Shown one piece after another: positions 36,332 to 48,811 of a DNA stretch of 64,000 nt. Position numbers and translations under genes: made by a program. The stretch comes from Ziziphus jujuba (Eukaryota > Streptophyta > Magnoliopsida > Rosales > Rhamnaceae): positions 5,405,501-5,469,500 of the forward strand of contig NC_083379.1 of assembly GCF_031755915.1 (NCBI RefSeq). The letters run 5' to 3'. How positions within the stretch are numbered: position 1 is the first letter of the stretch; the number at the start of each line of letters is the position of its first letter. The notes beneath the pieces were generated by a model that saw only the letters and a program-made list of their open reading frames with translations, was not told the DNA's origin and ran no database searches.

Positions 36332-38611
36332 TCATTGTCTAGTTATGACAATGTCAAAATCACTAACAGTCCACTCAGCAACCTGATTAGGATCTTTGAA
36401 AATTTCAGTTCCCAAATCTATAGACATCCATTTCCTTCTAGCTGGTGGTGTTCGAGGGTCCTGCACAACCATTAACCATGTTTTAAGATATAAAGTTGGA
36501 CCTGATAAGAGCCTGATTAAAAATACAAAGATCATACAGAGACCAAACCTGGTAAAAGTAAAGCGAGTGAGACAATCTCCCAACATCGAGTTCCCATGTC
36601 CTGGGATCTCCAATCCAGCCCTCACCTTGGGATGTGGGATATCCATACTCACCCCAAACAGGGTGAGGAAGAATCTGCAAGATCTCCTGAGCTTGAGGGT
36701 TGCTGTACGGATCACACGGATTGAAAGGCTGCTCCAAGTGCTGTGCATTACCAGGCGAGCAATGCATGTGATATGCGGCGTAAGGGAACCGCGCAGTGTC
36801 GTTGCGGTAGACTCGGGTGCCATTGGAGAAGGTGTGGTAAGGAGGGCAGACATTGAGGTTGTTGGGATGGCACCATGCAGTTGTATTTGGGTTAATGATC
36901 ATCTCGCTGTATCTGGTTACGTCTGTTGTCACATCTCCATCGCATGGGGACCCATTGTTCTTCCAGCAACTCCCCATGTCCATTAGGTAGAACTGGCTGT
37001 TTGGACCCCCACCTTTGATTACATTCAATGTGAATCTCACTTTGAAGTTTGGTGATTCCGGAATCTGCAAGTTGATCAAATATCATTAATGGGTTTTATT
37101 CATTATTCTTCTCAACTAAACCATATAATATATAATTAATGTTCTTCTTCCGAGCAATCGGAGGAATTTAATTCAATCCATCACATGTTTTGATCAGTGC
37201 ATGTCTTTTTCTATGACTAACCACTATTTACTTCCACATGGAGAGTGGAGTATAGTTATATATAAGAGTTTTGCTAATTAATTAACAGTAACCACTGGGG
37301 CCGCTATGTGGGTCCCATTACTGCTTCATCACCGGTGAAAAAAAAAAAAATTGGTATGATATATATATATATATATATATAAAGAATCTTGATGTTTCTT
37401 TGGATGCAAAAAATGGGGTTAAATTTAAAACAATAAATTTCCAAGTGGATGTTCAATTAAACTTGGTTGAGTAAGGAAGCATGGAATAAAAAAAGGGTGA
37501 CCTATTCTAAACTAGTATTGTATTCAAAATTATTTATGTTTGGTGATTAGCATATATTAAAGAGGGGATTACTTACAATTTTGGACATTCCTCTTGTAGG
37601 GTAGTGATATCCACCAGAAAGTCCTTGTGTAGCATCGGATCTTAGATAAAGCATCAACCATGGATACTTTGTTGAAGTCCTCAAGATATGATGGAAAACC
37701 CAACTCCCTTCTTTAATTTCTTTCTCCCAAGTAACAGAATGGTAAGAAGCATTTTCTACCATTCCTTGTCTGACATCAGCTTGTAAATCCCATGACCCAT
37801 AAAACCTTCCCTTTAGACTAGTCTGATTTGGTCCTTGCAATGTGGTATAGTCATGGTAAATAGATGGCTGGCTCATACACCCTTTTCCAAAACAAGGGAA
37901 ATTATTGTCCGGACCAAAAGGTCCTACTTTTACACCATTTTTAGGACACTTGGCTGCATAAGTATCCATGTTACCATTCTTGAGCATGATCATCCAAAAT
38001 TGCCATGGATTTGGAGTGTCTTCAACTTGACACTTGGAGCCCAAATAAAGCTCCTTCTCTGCCGCATAAAGGTCTACATTGTGTAGAGTTTCTTGTTGCA
38101 TTCCAGGGAATGGAGCACCCATTTTCAAAGCGTTGTCAATGGGTGTGACTCTGTGGACAAGTAGGTATTGAGGAACACTGCCCTTGCAACATTTATTGCC
38201 TGCAAAACCAGTAATTAATTTTAACACATAGAATGAAAAAGAAAAAGAAATAAATAATATATATATGAATTATGCAAACAGAGAGAAAATGAAAAACCAA
38301 AAGGTTCCCAAGAAATGGAAATTAAATTAAGCTACACCTTTCTTGGATGGAGAAGTTTGGTAAATGTCAAAGCAATCAGCAGCCCTTGGACTGCCAGTCT
38401 GAGGAGCTTCTTCTCCAACCTCATTGCATTGATTCCATGACTCAATGGCTACTCGGAGGCTATCTCTTCGCATTCCCGGGTCGCCGACGGCCGATTTGTA
38501 GTCGTTTTTAACACTCTCAGAAGAGACCCCATCACAGAAAAACAACACAATTAGCAAAGAGAACACAACGAGCTGGGAATAATAGGAAAGGTTATCCAAC
38601 CGTTTAGCCAT
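36332..38611 (-). CDS. Uncharacterised secreted plant protein (DUF7705-like), tandem copy B
   Basis: Minus-strand exons are 38611-38338, 38199-37577, 37064-36549 and 36460-36332, all GT-AG, giving 513 aa. Exons 2 and 3 have exactly the same lengths as in copy A (623 and 516 bases); in exon 3 I count about 14 differences in 172 residues, so the duplication is fairly recent and both copies look constrained. The start MAKRLDNLSYY opens a signal peptide (hydrophobic core FSLLIVLFFC) and is followed by [15 protein letters not shown]. The C-terminus FDIVITRQ is shorter than that of copy A. Intron 2 is 512 bases against 87 in copy A, with extra AT-repeat-containing DNA. Its function is not known to me; the DUF7705 assignment is from memory. 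A TATA-like CTATATT lies near 38695 on the minus strand, about 80 bases above the ATG. Confidence 0.85.
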
Positions 38612-40089
38612 TGATGAAAGATGAAGAAATTGGCTTCATAAGGAATGGCGGTTGGAAGAGATTGTTGTTGAGAAATTTGTTGGAATGGGGGAATATAGAG
38701 GGGGTGCTTTTTGTGATCTCTGAATTTAGAATTGCTTCATTGTGAAGCTTATGATTGTTCTTCCTTTTTGCCAATTTGCATGGAGTGTACTCATTCGCTT
38801 TATAATTAGCTGAGCACTTTGAGTTGAATTTGTAGCTTTCACGAGGATTTTTCTACTTTTTCGTTACACTTTCACTTTCCCACCAGAAATGAAAAATACA
38901 AGCACCATTCTGATTTCCATACAAATAGACAATTAACACTTTCATCCACTAATTTATAGAGTTTGTCCTTTTTTCTTTTGTCCCCAAAAATATATAAAAG
39001 TACTTCAAGAAAGTTTATTGTATTATCTAATAAAGTGATGTATCAGGCATTTAGATCATGACAAAGCAATTCATCTATTTTCGTCCAGTAAAATATTCAC
39101 CCAACAAATGTTTAATCTATTAATCTTTGAGCCAAAAAAAAAAAAAGATGTTTAATCCATTAATCTATTCAACTTATAATTATAAGGTCTGGACTCGAGA
39201 TTTTTGCTAACCTTTCTTTCATCTTCCACCCCCCATTTAATCTATACTACTTGAATTAAAAAGATTAAAGGAAGCTTCAGGATCCACATATATATTTAAG
39301 TCATAATATAAAAAATAAAAATAAATTAGAGCGCGTATGATTACAGCCAATAACGTGTTTCGAAGTTTAATACTTCTTCTCTCACACTATCATACTGGTT
39401 TGGAATTATATTAAATATAATAATTCATATGCTACTACACCCAGATACATTCAAAACTCAAATTTTTTATAACCATATAAATAATAAATCAGTCAAAAAA
39501 CTATTTAATTAAAAATCATAAAATATCACCAACCAAATCCTTTTTTTTTTTCTTTTCTTTTTTTTTTTTTGGGAACACTTGTGAATGGCGATGTTTATTA
39601 GTTTCATGGATCCCATATGTACAGTACTCATCCACAATATATATTACTAGTTATAACAAAAACTCAGATTTATATATATTTTGTGCTTTTTTTTTTTTTT
39701 TTTTTTGACTGTGTGTGTAAATTGTGTAGTAGTCTTCACAAAATGACCATTGGGCTCACCGACGTCAACCTCAAAATTTGTTTAACTAAGTGGAAGCAGT
39801 TGTAACAACATTTGACCAACACATTGGTTTAGAACTTTGGTGTTGGATTGACACGCTATACTAAGTATAAATGTAATGGATCTACATCTAAAGGTTGTCA
39901 ATAATAGTAATTCGAATTTGGAGATGGATGGGATGTATTGAATGACTACCCCAGAGATGGCAACTCGTTACCTACCTTGACCTGCAGCTTACTCATTACT
40001 CATTACATAACCAACTTCTCTTAAAATCCTCGTTCTTTACAAATCTTTCTAATTTGTTTCTTAATGTTCATAATTGGTTTTAGGGTGTA

Positions 40090-40093
<4 letters not shown>

Positions 40094-40144
<51 letters not shown>
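40094..40144. repeat. (AT)25 microsatellite
   Basis: About 50 bases of uninterrupted AT dinucleotides, the longest pure AT run in the window. Confidence 0.95.
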
Positions 40145-40146
<2 letters not shown>

Positions 40147-42266
40147 TTATTTAATTTCGCTATATTTGTTTAATAAAATTAACACCCCACGAAAAAAATA
40201 ATAATGAATAAAAAAAATAAACAACAACAACAACAACAACAAAAATAAAATAAAATATATAGGTGAAAACAAAGAACACTAGGGGAGGCAGTGAGTGTCT
40301 CAGGTCATTTGTGCCCTGCCCTGGCCTGCCAGTAACTTTCTACCCCAGCTTCCCCCTACCCTGCCTTTCCATTCCCTCAATATTTTTTTTCTTATTTCTT
40401 TTTTCATCAAAGCTTTAACAAATGTTTAATGCAAATGATACCAATTATGGTGGATTGAAATTTTATATTAGAAGTTGTATTAGCTGGCTAGCATAAACAA
40501 ATTAACTAAACATTAAACAATTTGAATTAGAAAGAATTTACTTTTAATAATAATAAAAAGAATCTTTAAAAAATTTCCAATGAAAATATGAATTGTGAAA
40601 AATAATATGCCATATAAGCAAAATAGATATTATTTTAAAAAATGCTCTTCATCATTACAATAATTATATGTAGATTGAAGGTTAAGTTGATATGGCATAT
40701 ACATTGTCAAGATGAATGTTTATTTGTAAATACTGTCAAATTTGTAAAATTTTCTTTTAAATTTTTTTTTTAAATGAAAAAATGTTAATGAAATATATAA
40801 TTAATTAATAGCTATTATAATAACTTTTCTGCACAATACTATTAAAAAAGTAACTTTTAAATTGATTATGCACCTGTGCTATAATATGTTAAATTATATT
40901 CACATAGATAATAATTTACATTTACATCGATACCTTATGTAAAGAAAAAATTTGGATCCAACGCTAACAAACGGCAAGCTCATTGAAAAGGGAATTTTTT
41001 TTTGGCTATTCAAGTTGCTTAACTTTATTTGATGATTCGAAAGAATCTATTCAAGCACTGACTCTAAGGAAGTGAGAAATTTCATTGCCGGCCCACAAAT
41101 GGGGAATAGGGTTGGGAATTGAATTGAAAATTGTAGCTGGATTACTTTGTAAAAGGTATAAATGGTTTTGATTGAAAAACAAGCACAGAGATGAGAGATA
41201 CCAAATAAATTTCATTGCTGGCTTTTCTTCCCATGGAAGGGATGCCCTCTCATTTCTAATGTAAGAAGATATGTACAAATTTGTGCATTCTTTTCTTGGA
41301 ATGCAATCCTTCAATCTCTCCAAAGTTGGTTTTAATAAAAAGTTTCAACTAACTAAAGAATCCAAAAGTTGTCTTTTATTGTACCTGTATTTAACAAGGT
41401 TAACTGCCCATTTGGCTTTTTGAAACTTGCAAACAACTCAAATGTTTAGACAAATACGCATAAAATTTATTGGGCTTGTAAAAAACCAACTTTGAGAGTC
41501 CAAGCCAAGATAAGTTTGGGCTATAAAAAGGTTAACGATCATCAACCCAATCCACAGCCCATTTAAGGTGTCTTTCAACTGCTCTGACCAAGGACCCGCA
41601 TTATCAGTCTTTTTGACTAAAGGCAAAAAGTTGTACAATCTAGAACCAAAAACAAAGCAAACGAAAGCAAAAGAAAAGAGAACCTGTCTCTCATTGTTTT
41701 TTAATAAAGGAAATATGACCAAGGAGAATCACAATGAAAACCTAAAAAGGAACTCCCCACAATAATTTCTTAATTCTGTATTCCCAAACAAGTACAGATT
41801 AAAAATCGAAAATATAAAATTCTTCCACTTCCAGTCTAGTAGTCTATGTTCCATCTTCATAGCCAAGTTGCTGTCTAAAACAGTGATACAAAGGAAGTGG
41901 ACTTTCAACATACTAAAAACACAGCTAGTACCCACTTACTCTAAATTACTAATACTAATAAATGAACTTAAAATTGATTTCTTCCTTGGCCTAGAGGGTT
42001 CAAGAGGTCCCCCTTTTCTTTTCTTTTATTTATGAAAATATTTTTGGGGGGTAGCTTAGATGTCCCATGATGGGGGCATAAATCTTTATCAAATAGAAGC
42101 CACAAAGTAGGAAAAAGTGGAAGAGTGGTCACAGGATTTAGGGCGGGCCTTTCTTTTGAAAAACAAAAAAAAAAATATATAGATCAAACCCAGTAAGAAA
42201 CCCACGTTCCTATTAACACCCCTAACCGTCCCCCTTCTTTCCCACCACCTCTCTACCTTCTACAAC

Positions 42267-42305
42267 CTCTCTCTCTCTCTCTCTCTGTTTCTCTCTCTCT
42301 CTCTC
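42267..42305 (+). repeat. (CT)n microsatellite in the OFP5-type leader
   Basis: Two CT runs separated by GTTT, about 130-170 bases upstream of the ATG and downstream of a TATA-like ATATATAG. CT-rich leaders of this kind are common in plant 5' UTRs. Confidence 0.85.
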
Positions 42306-42436
42306 AATTATCATTATTCCAATTCAGCTCCTAATCACATTCTTCTCTGCAACTCACAAAACACCAAAAAAAGAAGAGAAAAAAAAAAACCTTAAACCTT
42401 AATAATATCAAATACTAACAGTTTCCCAAAAACCAA

Positions 42437-43687
42437 ATGAAGTGGGGAAGAAGAAAACTTCACCCTCCTCCTTCACCTCCTTCTTCTTCTCGGCCTTCTT
42501 TGATCTCCCATGTCTTTCCCATGTCATGGATTTCCAAGTTCAAGCAAAAGAGTGCTACTACTTCTGAGCAAAAACCCAGAAAAGCAAATTACAAAGGGAA
42601 GTGGAATTCTCCGACTTTAATGAGCTCACCAAAGTATGCTTGTAAGGATAATGGTGGTGGTTTCTATGGTTTAGAGGATGATGATGCATATTGGAGACTG
42701 TCATTTCGAGAAGATGGTGCTGAAGGGAAGAAAGATAGGGGTGTTTCGCAATCGGTTTGGTATGATTCAGATGATGGTGATGAGTTTCAAGTTCCGTCCT
42801 CGAGTTGTCGAAACTGCAGAGTGAATGCTGTGAAAGTGAGTGAAAGAGAAGAGAAGCAAAAGTTGAACGGCATGCACAGATGTAAGAAAGAGAAAGAAAC
42901 AGGTCTGAGAACTCCAAGGAGTAGAAATGAAAAAGAGTGGAAACTAAGGAAGGCAAAGCGAGGGGCTACTGAGAAGAAACCGGAATTTAGAAGAGAACAG
43001 GGTAAAGCAGAGAAGGGATCAACAAAATGTGTGGAGCAGGATATATTGGAAATGGAAGATTTCACAGGAATTTGTAGACAAGAGAAGGAAAAGTTCTTAC
43101 CAATTGATTCAGACACCAAAAAGAAACATCATTATGTCTCTCCAACGGATTCAAGAAATCCAATTCTGAATCAACCAATTTCTGAAGAACAAATGAGCTC
43201 AAATTGGAAAATTCTGAAACAACAGAAAATGGAAGAGATAAAGTCAAGGAGTGAGGAACACAGAAAGTCCCTACACATAAGCAGGGAATTTCAGAGGAGA
43301 AAAACAAAAGTGAATAACAAAGTCAGAGTTTATTCTCCAAGAACAACTTCAAGGGTTGAAATATGCAAGATAAAAGCTCTCGAGGACATGAAGAAGGCCA
43401 AATTGAAGATGAAGAAGGAGACTAAAGAGAGAACAGTGCAGTTAAAAAATGGGTTAGATAGCTGTGCAGTGGTAAAGTGTTCCTACGATCCACAGCAAGA
43501 TTTCAGAGACTCAATGATTGAGATGATCATGGAGAAAGGGATTAACCAACCGGAAGAGCTCGAAGAACTCTTGGCTTGTTATCTGACATTGAATTCTGAT
43601 GAATACCATGATCTTATCATCAAGGTGTTCCGACAGGTATGGTTCGAGCTGAATCAATCCAGTTATGGTACTGAATTTACAGAATGA
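42437..43687 (+). CDS. OFP5: OVATE family protein, OFP5 type transcriptional repressor
   Basis: Single-exon frame of 416 aa. The N-terminus [17 protein letters not shown] followed by [10 protein letters not shown] is the hallmark of OFP5-type proteins. The middle is Lys/Arg/Glu-rich and likely disordered, with [12 protein letters not shown] and [12 protein letters not shown] blocks shared with OFP5. The C-terminal OVATE domain (about residues 345-405) reads [20 protein letters not shown], then [20 protein letters not shown] and FRQVW. Family members act as repressors that bind TALE homeodomain proteins (KNOX/BELL); Arabidopsis OFP5 limits BELL-KNOX activity in the female gametophyte. The start is supported by the family N-terminus and the CT-rich leader just upstream. 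The gene is convergent with the heat-shock factor downstream. No frameshift or truncation is seen; the length is slightly greater than the Arabidopsis protein. Confidence 0.92.
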   Translation: MKWGRRKLHPPPSPPSSSRPSLISHVFPMSWISKFKQKSATTSEQKPRKANYKGKWNSPTLMSSPKYACKDNGGGFYGLEDDDAYWRLSFREDGAEGKKDRGVSQSVWYDSDDGDEFQVPSSSCRNCRVNAVKVSEREEKQKLNGMHRCKKEKETGLRTPRSRNEKEWKLRKAKRGATEKKPEFRREQGKAEKGSTKCVEQDILEMEDFTGICRQEKEKFLPIDSDTKKKHHYVSPTDSRNPILNQPISEEQMSSNWKILKQQKMEEIKSRSEEHRKSLHISREFQRRKTKVNNKVRVYSPRTTSRVEICKIKALEDMKKAKLKMKKETKERTVQLKNGLDSCAVVKCSYDPQQDFRDSMIEMIMEKGINQPEELEELLACYLTLNSDEYHDLIIKVFRQVWFELNQSSYGTEFTE

Positions 43688-46562
43688 ACAATGCTGTTTT
43701 ATGACTAAGTTTCTGTGTTAGCTGGTGATACGAAAAATGTTAACCACATTGTAAATTAGTTACACTCTACTGTTATGATACTTTGCGCTTCTAATTGCAT
43801 TAGACTTTTTAGCTTCAAAAATTATTGTCTAAACTTTTGAATTAAATTTCATCGAAATTTACATTCTATTATAAGATCTGGGTTCCTCTATTCTCAGTAC
43901 ATAGGATAAAGATGAGCAATTTTGGGACTTCCACTGTTGTTGTTAGCTTATTTTTCTTCAAAGAGAAGCAGACACTTAACCTTACAACCTTGCAGACAGA
44001 GAAACCCGTGAGCATGTGGCATTCCAGTAAACATTTCAGTGTCATCACATTTCCAAGAAAGAATATCCTCTTTGCAAACTTTCATTAAATGGAAGTGCAT
44101 GTATTTTTGGGTATATTCCCAAAACAACCTTACCGAGTAATACCAATATGTGAAACAAGAAATCAAAGTAAGCGTCAATCTTCAAACTTCAAAGCACGCC
44201 CATTACTCATTAAGAACCATAAGGCCATTTGGTTAAAGAATAAGTACTAGGGAAGAAGCAGAGTGACGTGTGCTAATGGCATAGACTAGGATCATGGCAA
44301 GCCTAGTGTTTGGACATTAATGAAATCTTAAAGATCGAGACTCAATAATGGGGAAGTCAATAAAGCTAGAATTTGGCACACCCAATGTCGAATACGTCAG
44401 AATGGGCAACAGCATGCATGGAATTGGAATCTCATTTTCCGAGCAAATCTCAGAGGACTTCAAGGAACATAAGCATTAATGAATCAACTACGTAGGCAGG
44501 AATGAAATATGTCACGTCGTGCTCCAACATCACAGAGCCAAGTACTTGTACTACCTTCCACTGTTTCAAAAAACTATTTTTTATTCCCTTTAATTTCAAC
44601 AAATTTAGATGGTAAACAAAAATAAAACAACACAACAAAGAGAGAAAGAACACATAATATTACAATAGAGGTCTCTCAGCGCTGTATGCTGCCGTCTATG
44701 AGCAGTTAAACAAATATGTACACAAAAGAATATTTTTCAAAAAATAAATTTCAGATTTCAGAGTAATCGCTTCCCCGAAGGGCCTTAGAGAAACCATATG
44801 GCCTCCAATTATTGCTGCACTGTAAAGTACTTTCACACTGCTCAAGTGTATCCAAGTTATCCTATGAGGGTAGCCTAAGAGAACTAAATAACTTCCTCAT
44901 ACATATGGTTCATAATTTTTAAATAAAACAGACATGCATATTAACAGTGAGCTAGCATCGTAGATACCTTGAAAGCCTCGTAAAATGTAGCAACTGGTAG
45001 CAAATGTGCAACCAAGCAAAATAAATAGTTGATAGTGTCGCAATGATTGAGAGAATGAATGTATGTTTATTAAGCTGAAAAAGAATTAGGCTTATCAATT
45101 TGGATCAATCAACTAATTACATGTACTAAAGCATCTAAAAGGCATTTTTTGACAATCTTAAAAGGGTTACTATCTTTCAGCATAACGCTTGGAAAATTTT
45201 AGAAGCTGCAAAGAAAACAAAGCTACACAGATCTCCAAGGGAAATTTCAATACATCAACATTTCAGCTAAACTCTCAAATTAAAAAGCCAAGCCTCGTGA
45301 TATTTAGTACCACTTACTAGCCATTTCTTCTTTCAATAATCTGGAGAAAATCAGCCAAAGTACACTATTCACTCACTGCTTTGATGAGTGAGAAAAGGAT
45401 GAGGAATCTTAATCAGGGCTCCAAAGGCCATCTCACATTTACATAAACGGCAAAATAAGTTTTTTTTTTTTTTTTTTTTTTTTTAAAGAAAAAGGAAACA
45501 AACAACCAAACAAAACAAAAAATAAAACAAAAATGATTCCAGATAGAACCATATTGAAAGAACTTGATGAAAATTACCCCACAACCACACATGGAGATAC
45601 CTCCATTAAACAAATAATTTGATAATAATCAATTGTAGCAAGACCAATAAAGTTTTTACCTTTTCACTCCAGCAGCAAAATCATTCAATAAACCATTAAG
45701 CTTCACATAGAGAAGCCCTGAGTTAGAAAAAATCTCAATAGATTCGGATTTTGAGTGATTAAACTACAACATAAATATATAAGCCAACCACTAATAGCCT
45801 CTAAGCGCAATGCTATAGAAAGCAATCAGATGACAAATTGCTACGATCATTTGAATCAAGTGACCATGACTATGCAAGGAGTATATTTCCATTAGATCAT
45901 AGATATTATACCTAAATCCATTACTTCAAACAGACTGTTTAAGCTGCAAGCCCTTCCATTAACCCATTGTTCCCTGCAACCAGAAGCCCAATCTAATACA
46001 TCTCTAATAATATGTTCCCTTCCATTAACCCAATTTACGCAAGTATGTATATCACGAGAGCATTATCACTGCGTTAAGACTGGGAATCCATTAATCTCAT
46101 AATAGTTTATTAACATAGTAGATGACATTCTATCAACTAAGCAATGCAAACCAAAGGAATATGGTAGAGGACAAAGTGGATGCACACACTAAAAGAATAA
46201 TTGCAGGGCGAAAGAAGATAAAGCTGCAAGGACAACCCCATAACCTATCAGCATCATTTAAATTTGAACGTGGTTACATTATTAATGTCTGTGCATATGA
46301 ATGGACATACTGGCCCTCATATAAGGATGTCCATCTACCAGGTTAAGTTAATATCAAAGTTAGCACTTAGATGGCAAACAAGATAAAAGAAAATAGAATA
46401 AACATGCAACTGGAAAGGGAGAGGAATCAGAGGGAAAAAAATATATATATAATAACGAACTCAAAACACAAAATATCTATTTTATAGCGACAACAAGCCA
46501 TTCATACCTAAACTTATTACAAAGTGAGGTATTGGGGCATAAAAAAGCTGAACAATCAAAGA
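43688..46562. other. Convergent intergenic region between the OFP5-type and HSFA4-type genes
   Basis: Each end is presumably 3' UTR (OFP5-type from the left, HSFA4-type from the right). I recognise no gene between them. The sequence is less repetitive than other spacers, apart from a T-run near 45462-45484, so a non-coding transcript is possible but unsupported. Open frames at 43948-44178, 45413-45613 and 46122-46346 have no recognised domain. Confidence 0.5.
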
Positions 46563-47945
46563 TCACGTTTTTTCTGCTGGAGTAAGATGCCCTATCTGTT
46601 CTGTAAGGTTATTTACATTCCTCATGCCCCACCAAAATTTACCATGATCAACAGGTTTGCTTTCATTCCTTCTGCCACCAGTATCCTTTCTTTCTGACTG
46701 AACTTCCTGTGCATCAGACGCACCAGGATTCTCTGTCAAGAATTGTTCCCAAAACACATCATTAACCCCTGTTTGAGCAGGCGCAGCAGTAGCGGTCCCA
46801 ACTACATGCTCTTTTGAAATTTGCTCTTTTGAGGCGGCTACCTCAGGAACTATGGCTACAGCAGGCTCGGAGTTCATATCAATTCCAGGGGATTTAGGTC
46901 GAATGTCAACATTCAGTTGCGCACAGGAGATACCTGGGCTTTCAGCACAATCAGTAGATGCATCCAACTCCACGTTTGAACTAATTTGATTGCAAGTATC
47001 AGTTACATCTTGAACCATATTCTCCCAAAGTGTCAAGGATGCCTCCAACTGGTCTAACTGGTCTATATTTGAAGTCATCACGGAAAGGGCATCCATGTTT
47101 TCTTGAGGTATAGATTGTGAACCCGCCATCTGGTTATCTTCAATGCTGGCTTCATCACAGAAGTAACCGATTCTTGGCAACCTTCTCTTTCTATCATTGG
47201 TTTCCAATTGCGGTACAAGACTTAAGGGAAGTCCCCGTTTCTGTAAGATTCGAGTCATGAAAGACACAATGCTTTGCTGTCTCCTATTCATATTTTGCAA
47301 GCTCTCCTTCAAGACCTCCATTTGTGACTCCAATGACTTCCACTCTTGTTCATTCCTCTGTAACTCCAAAACAAGATTCTCTTTATCATGTTTAAGCCTG
47401 TCAATATCATCCTTCAAACTCTCTCTTTCTGATTCTGTTAATGGAGAAATTCCCTGTCCTTGAGAATTCGGCAAAGAATGGCTGTGAACTGGCTTTCGCC
47501 TGTGAATATTCTTCATAAGGTGCGGCTGACCTCGAATGAAGTCATCGTTTGCAAATTCCCATTGTTCAGGATCAATTTTTCTGAAGCCCTATTGTGATTC
47601 AATCATAAACCCAAAAAAATAAAAAAATAAAAAGGTAAATAAACGAATAAAGCATGACATTTTTCAATGGAGGATGGGATTGAAATCCATAGACGAAACT
47701 GCATTAAGGTTGAAAATCAATTGACTTACATATGTATTGAGCTGCCTGATGAAGCTCGAGAAGTTATTGTGCTTAAAGAATCTGGGCAACAAATCCCTGG
47801 CAAACTCAGGTGGATTCCACACAATAAAGCTTTTATTACCGGAACTCCATGACACAACGGAATCAGTTGAAGGATCATCTACCATCTCATACGTCTTTGT
47901 AAGGAAAGGAGGCAGCGAATTGGAGCTGCCCTGAGCTTCATCCAT
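46563..47945 (-). CDS. HSFA4A: Class A4 heat-shock transcription factor (HSFA4a type)
   Basis: Minus-strand exons are 47945-47730 and 47588-46563, intron 142 bases, product 413 aa (Arabidopsis HSFA4a is about 401). The intron falls after RQLNTY inside the DNA-binding domain, the conserved position in plant HSF genes. Parts: DNA-binding domain (about 12-103: [46 protein letters not shown]), an HR-A/B coiled coil of class A length (about 125-185), a nuclear localisation signal RKRRLP (about 205-210), activator motifs [10 protein letters not shown] (257-266) and [11 protein letters not shown] (350-360), and a C-terminal export-like segment [10 protein letters not shown]. Both aromatic AHA motifs mark it as a transcriptional activator. 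HSFA4a in Arabidopsis acts in responses to heat, salt and reactive oxygen and is antagonised by HSFA5. The FWWGMRNVN block is typical of the A4/A5 group; [15 protein letters not shown] and KKN-less spacing favour A4. Confidence 0.95.
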
Positions 47946-48791
47946 CCTAATTCCAAAATCCCTAAATCACAAACCTAAACACCCCCAAATTAAGAAAAAA
48001 CCCACAATTGAAACATCAACCACTTCTCGGAATCCCCATTGGCATCCTCTAAATCCCAATAAATATCATAATTTCAAATCAACGCTGCAAAATTCGATCT
48101 CTACAACCTAAATTTCCATTTCCCCGACAGCTTCAAATTCAAAAAGAATTCAATTAAAACCCTTTGAATTCCAACAACCTGAAGGGGTTTTGAAATTCAA
48201 CCAAAGAAGAAGATGTAGAAAAAACGAAAAAAGAAAAAGAAAAAAAAGACCGTTATTGAAAATGGAAATTTCCTGGTTATTCAGTAATCAGGGCTAGATA
48301 TCCGAAGAAGATAAAAAATTTCCGAAGAAAATGGAAAAACAAAATCCAGTAAAAAAAATACCAAAAAAAAACAAAAAAAAAGAAAAGAGAAGAAAATCCC
48401 TGTAGCCAAGGCGAAGGCAATATAAACGCACACCAACCCAAATAATCGGATACCCAAAACCGAACACTTGTCAGACCCGCAAAATTTCTTTGCCAAAACA
48501 GGAAGTTTTTATATTTCTGTTATTAGTTGGAAAAAAACTCAGACCATTCTGACAAGTCGTTACTCGTTGAACACCACCATCACCATTAAGTTCCACTTTT
48601 GATTAGGAAAAAAAAAAAAAAGAAAGAAAGATAATTACTTTCAAAAATTCCAAATAATGAAAGGAAGAGAAAACTCGAAGCCAAACTAAATTCAAAATTA
48701 TTAATTAATTTTTTTAAAAAAAACAAAGGAAATTAAACTTCTTCTCATAAACAGTAAATAAAAATAGAAAGAGAAGACTGACAAGAGAGGC

Positions 48792-48811
48792 GAGAGAGAG
48801 AGAGAGAGAGA
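48792..48811 (-). repeat. (GA)10 microsatellite upstream of the HSFA4-type gene
   Basis: About ten GA units (CT-rich on the gene strand), roughly 850 bases above the ATG. Confidence 0.85.

Larger units (their letters stand above)
38612..42436. other. Divergent intergenic region between copy B and the OFP5-type gene
   Basis: The left end is the promoter side of copy B, including the repeated TATA-like block at 38915-39080. The middle is AT-rich with T-runs near 39541-39570 and 39687-39706, a long (AT)n at 40094-40144, and a GC-richer patch at 40270-40380 of unknown nature. Open frames at 41051-41323 and 41438-41722 (minus) show no known domain. The right end is the OFP promoter, with a TATA-like ATATATAG near 42175 and a CT-rich leader. 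Confidence 0.55.

Noticed and set aside
41051..41722. Two minus-strand frames of 90 and 94 codons
   Set aside because: No known motif, no clear start context and no partner exons; likely chance frames.
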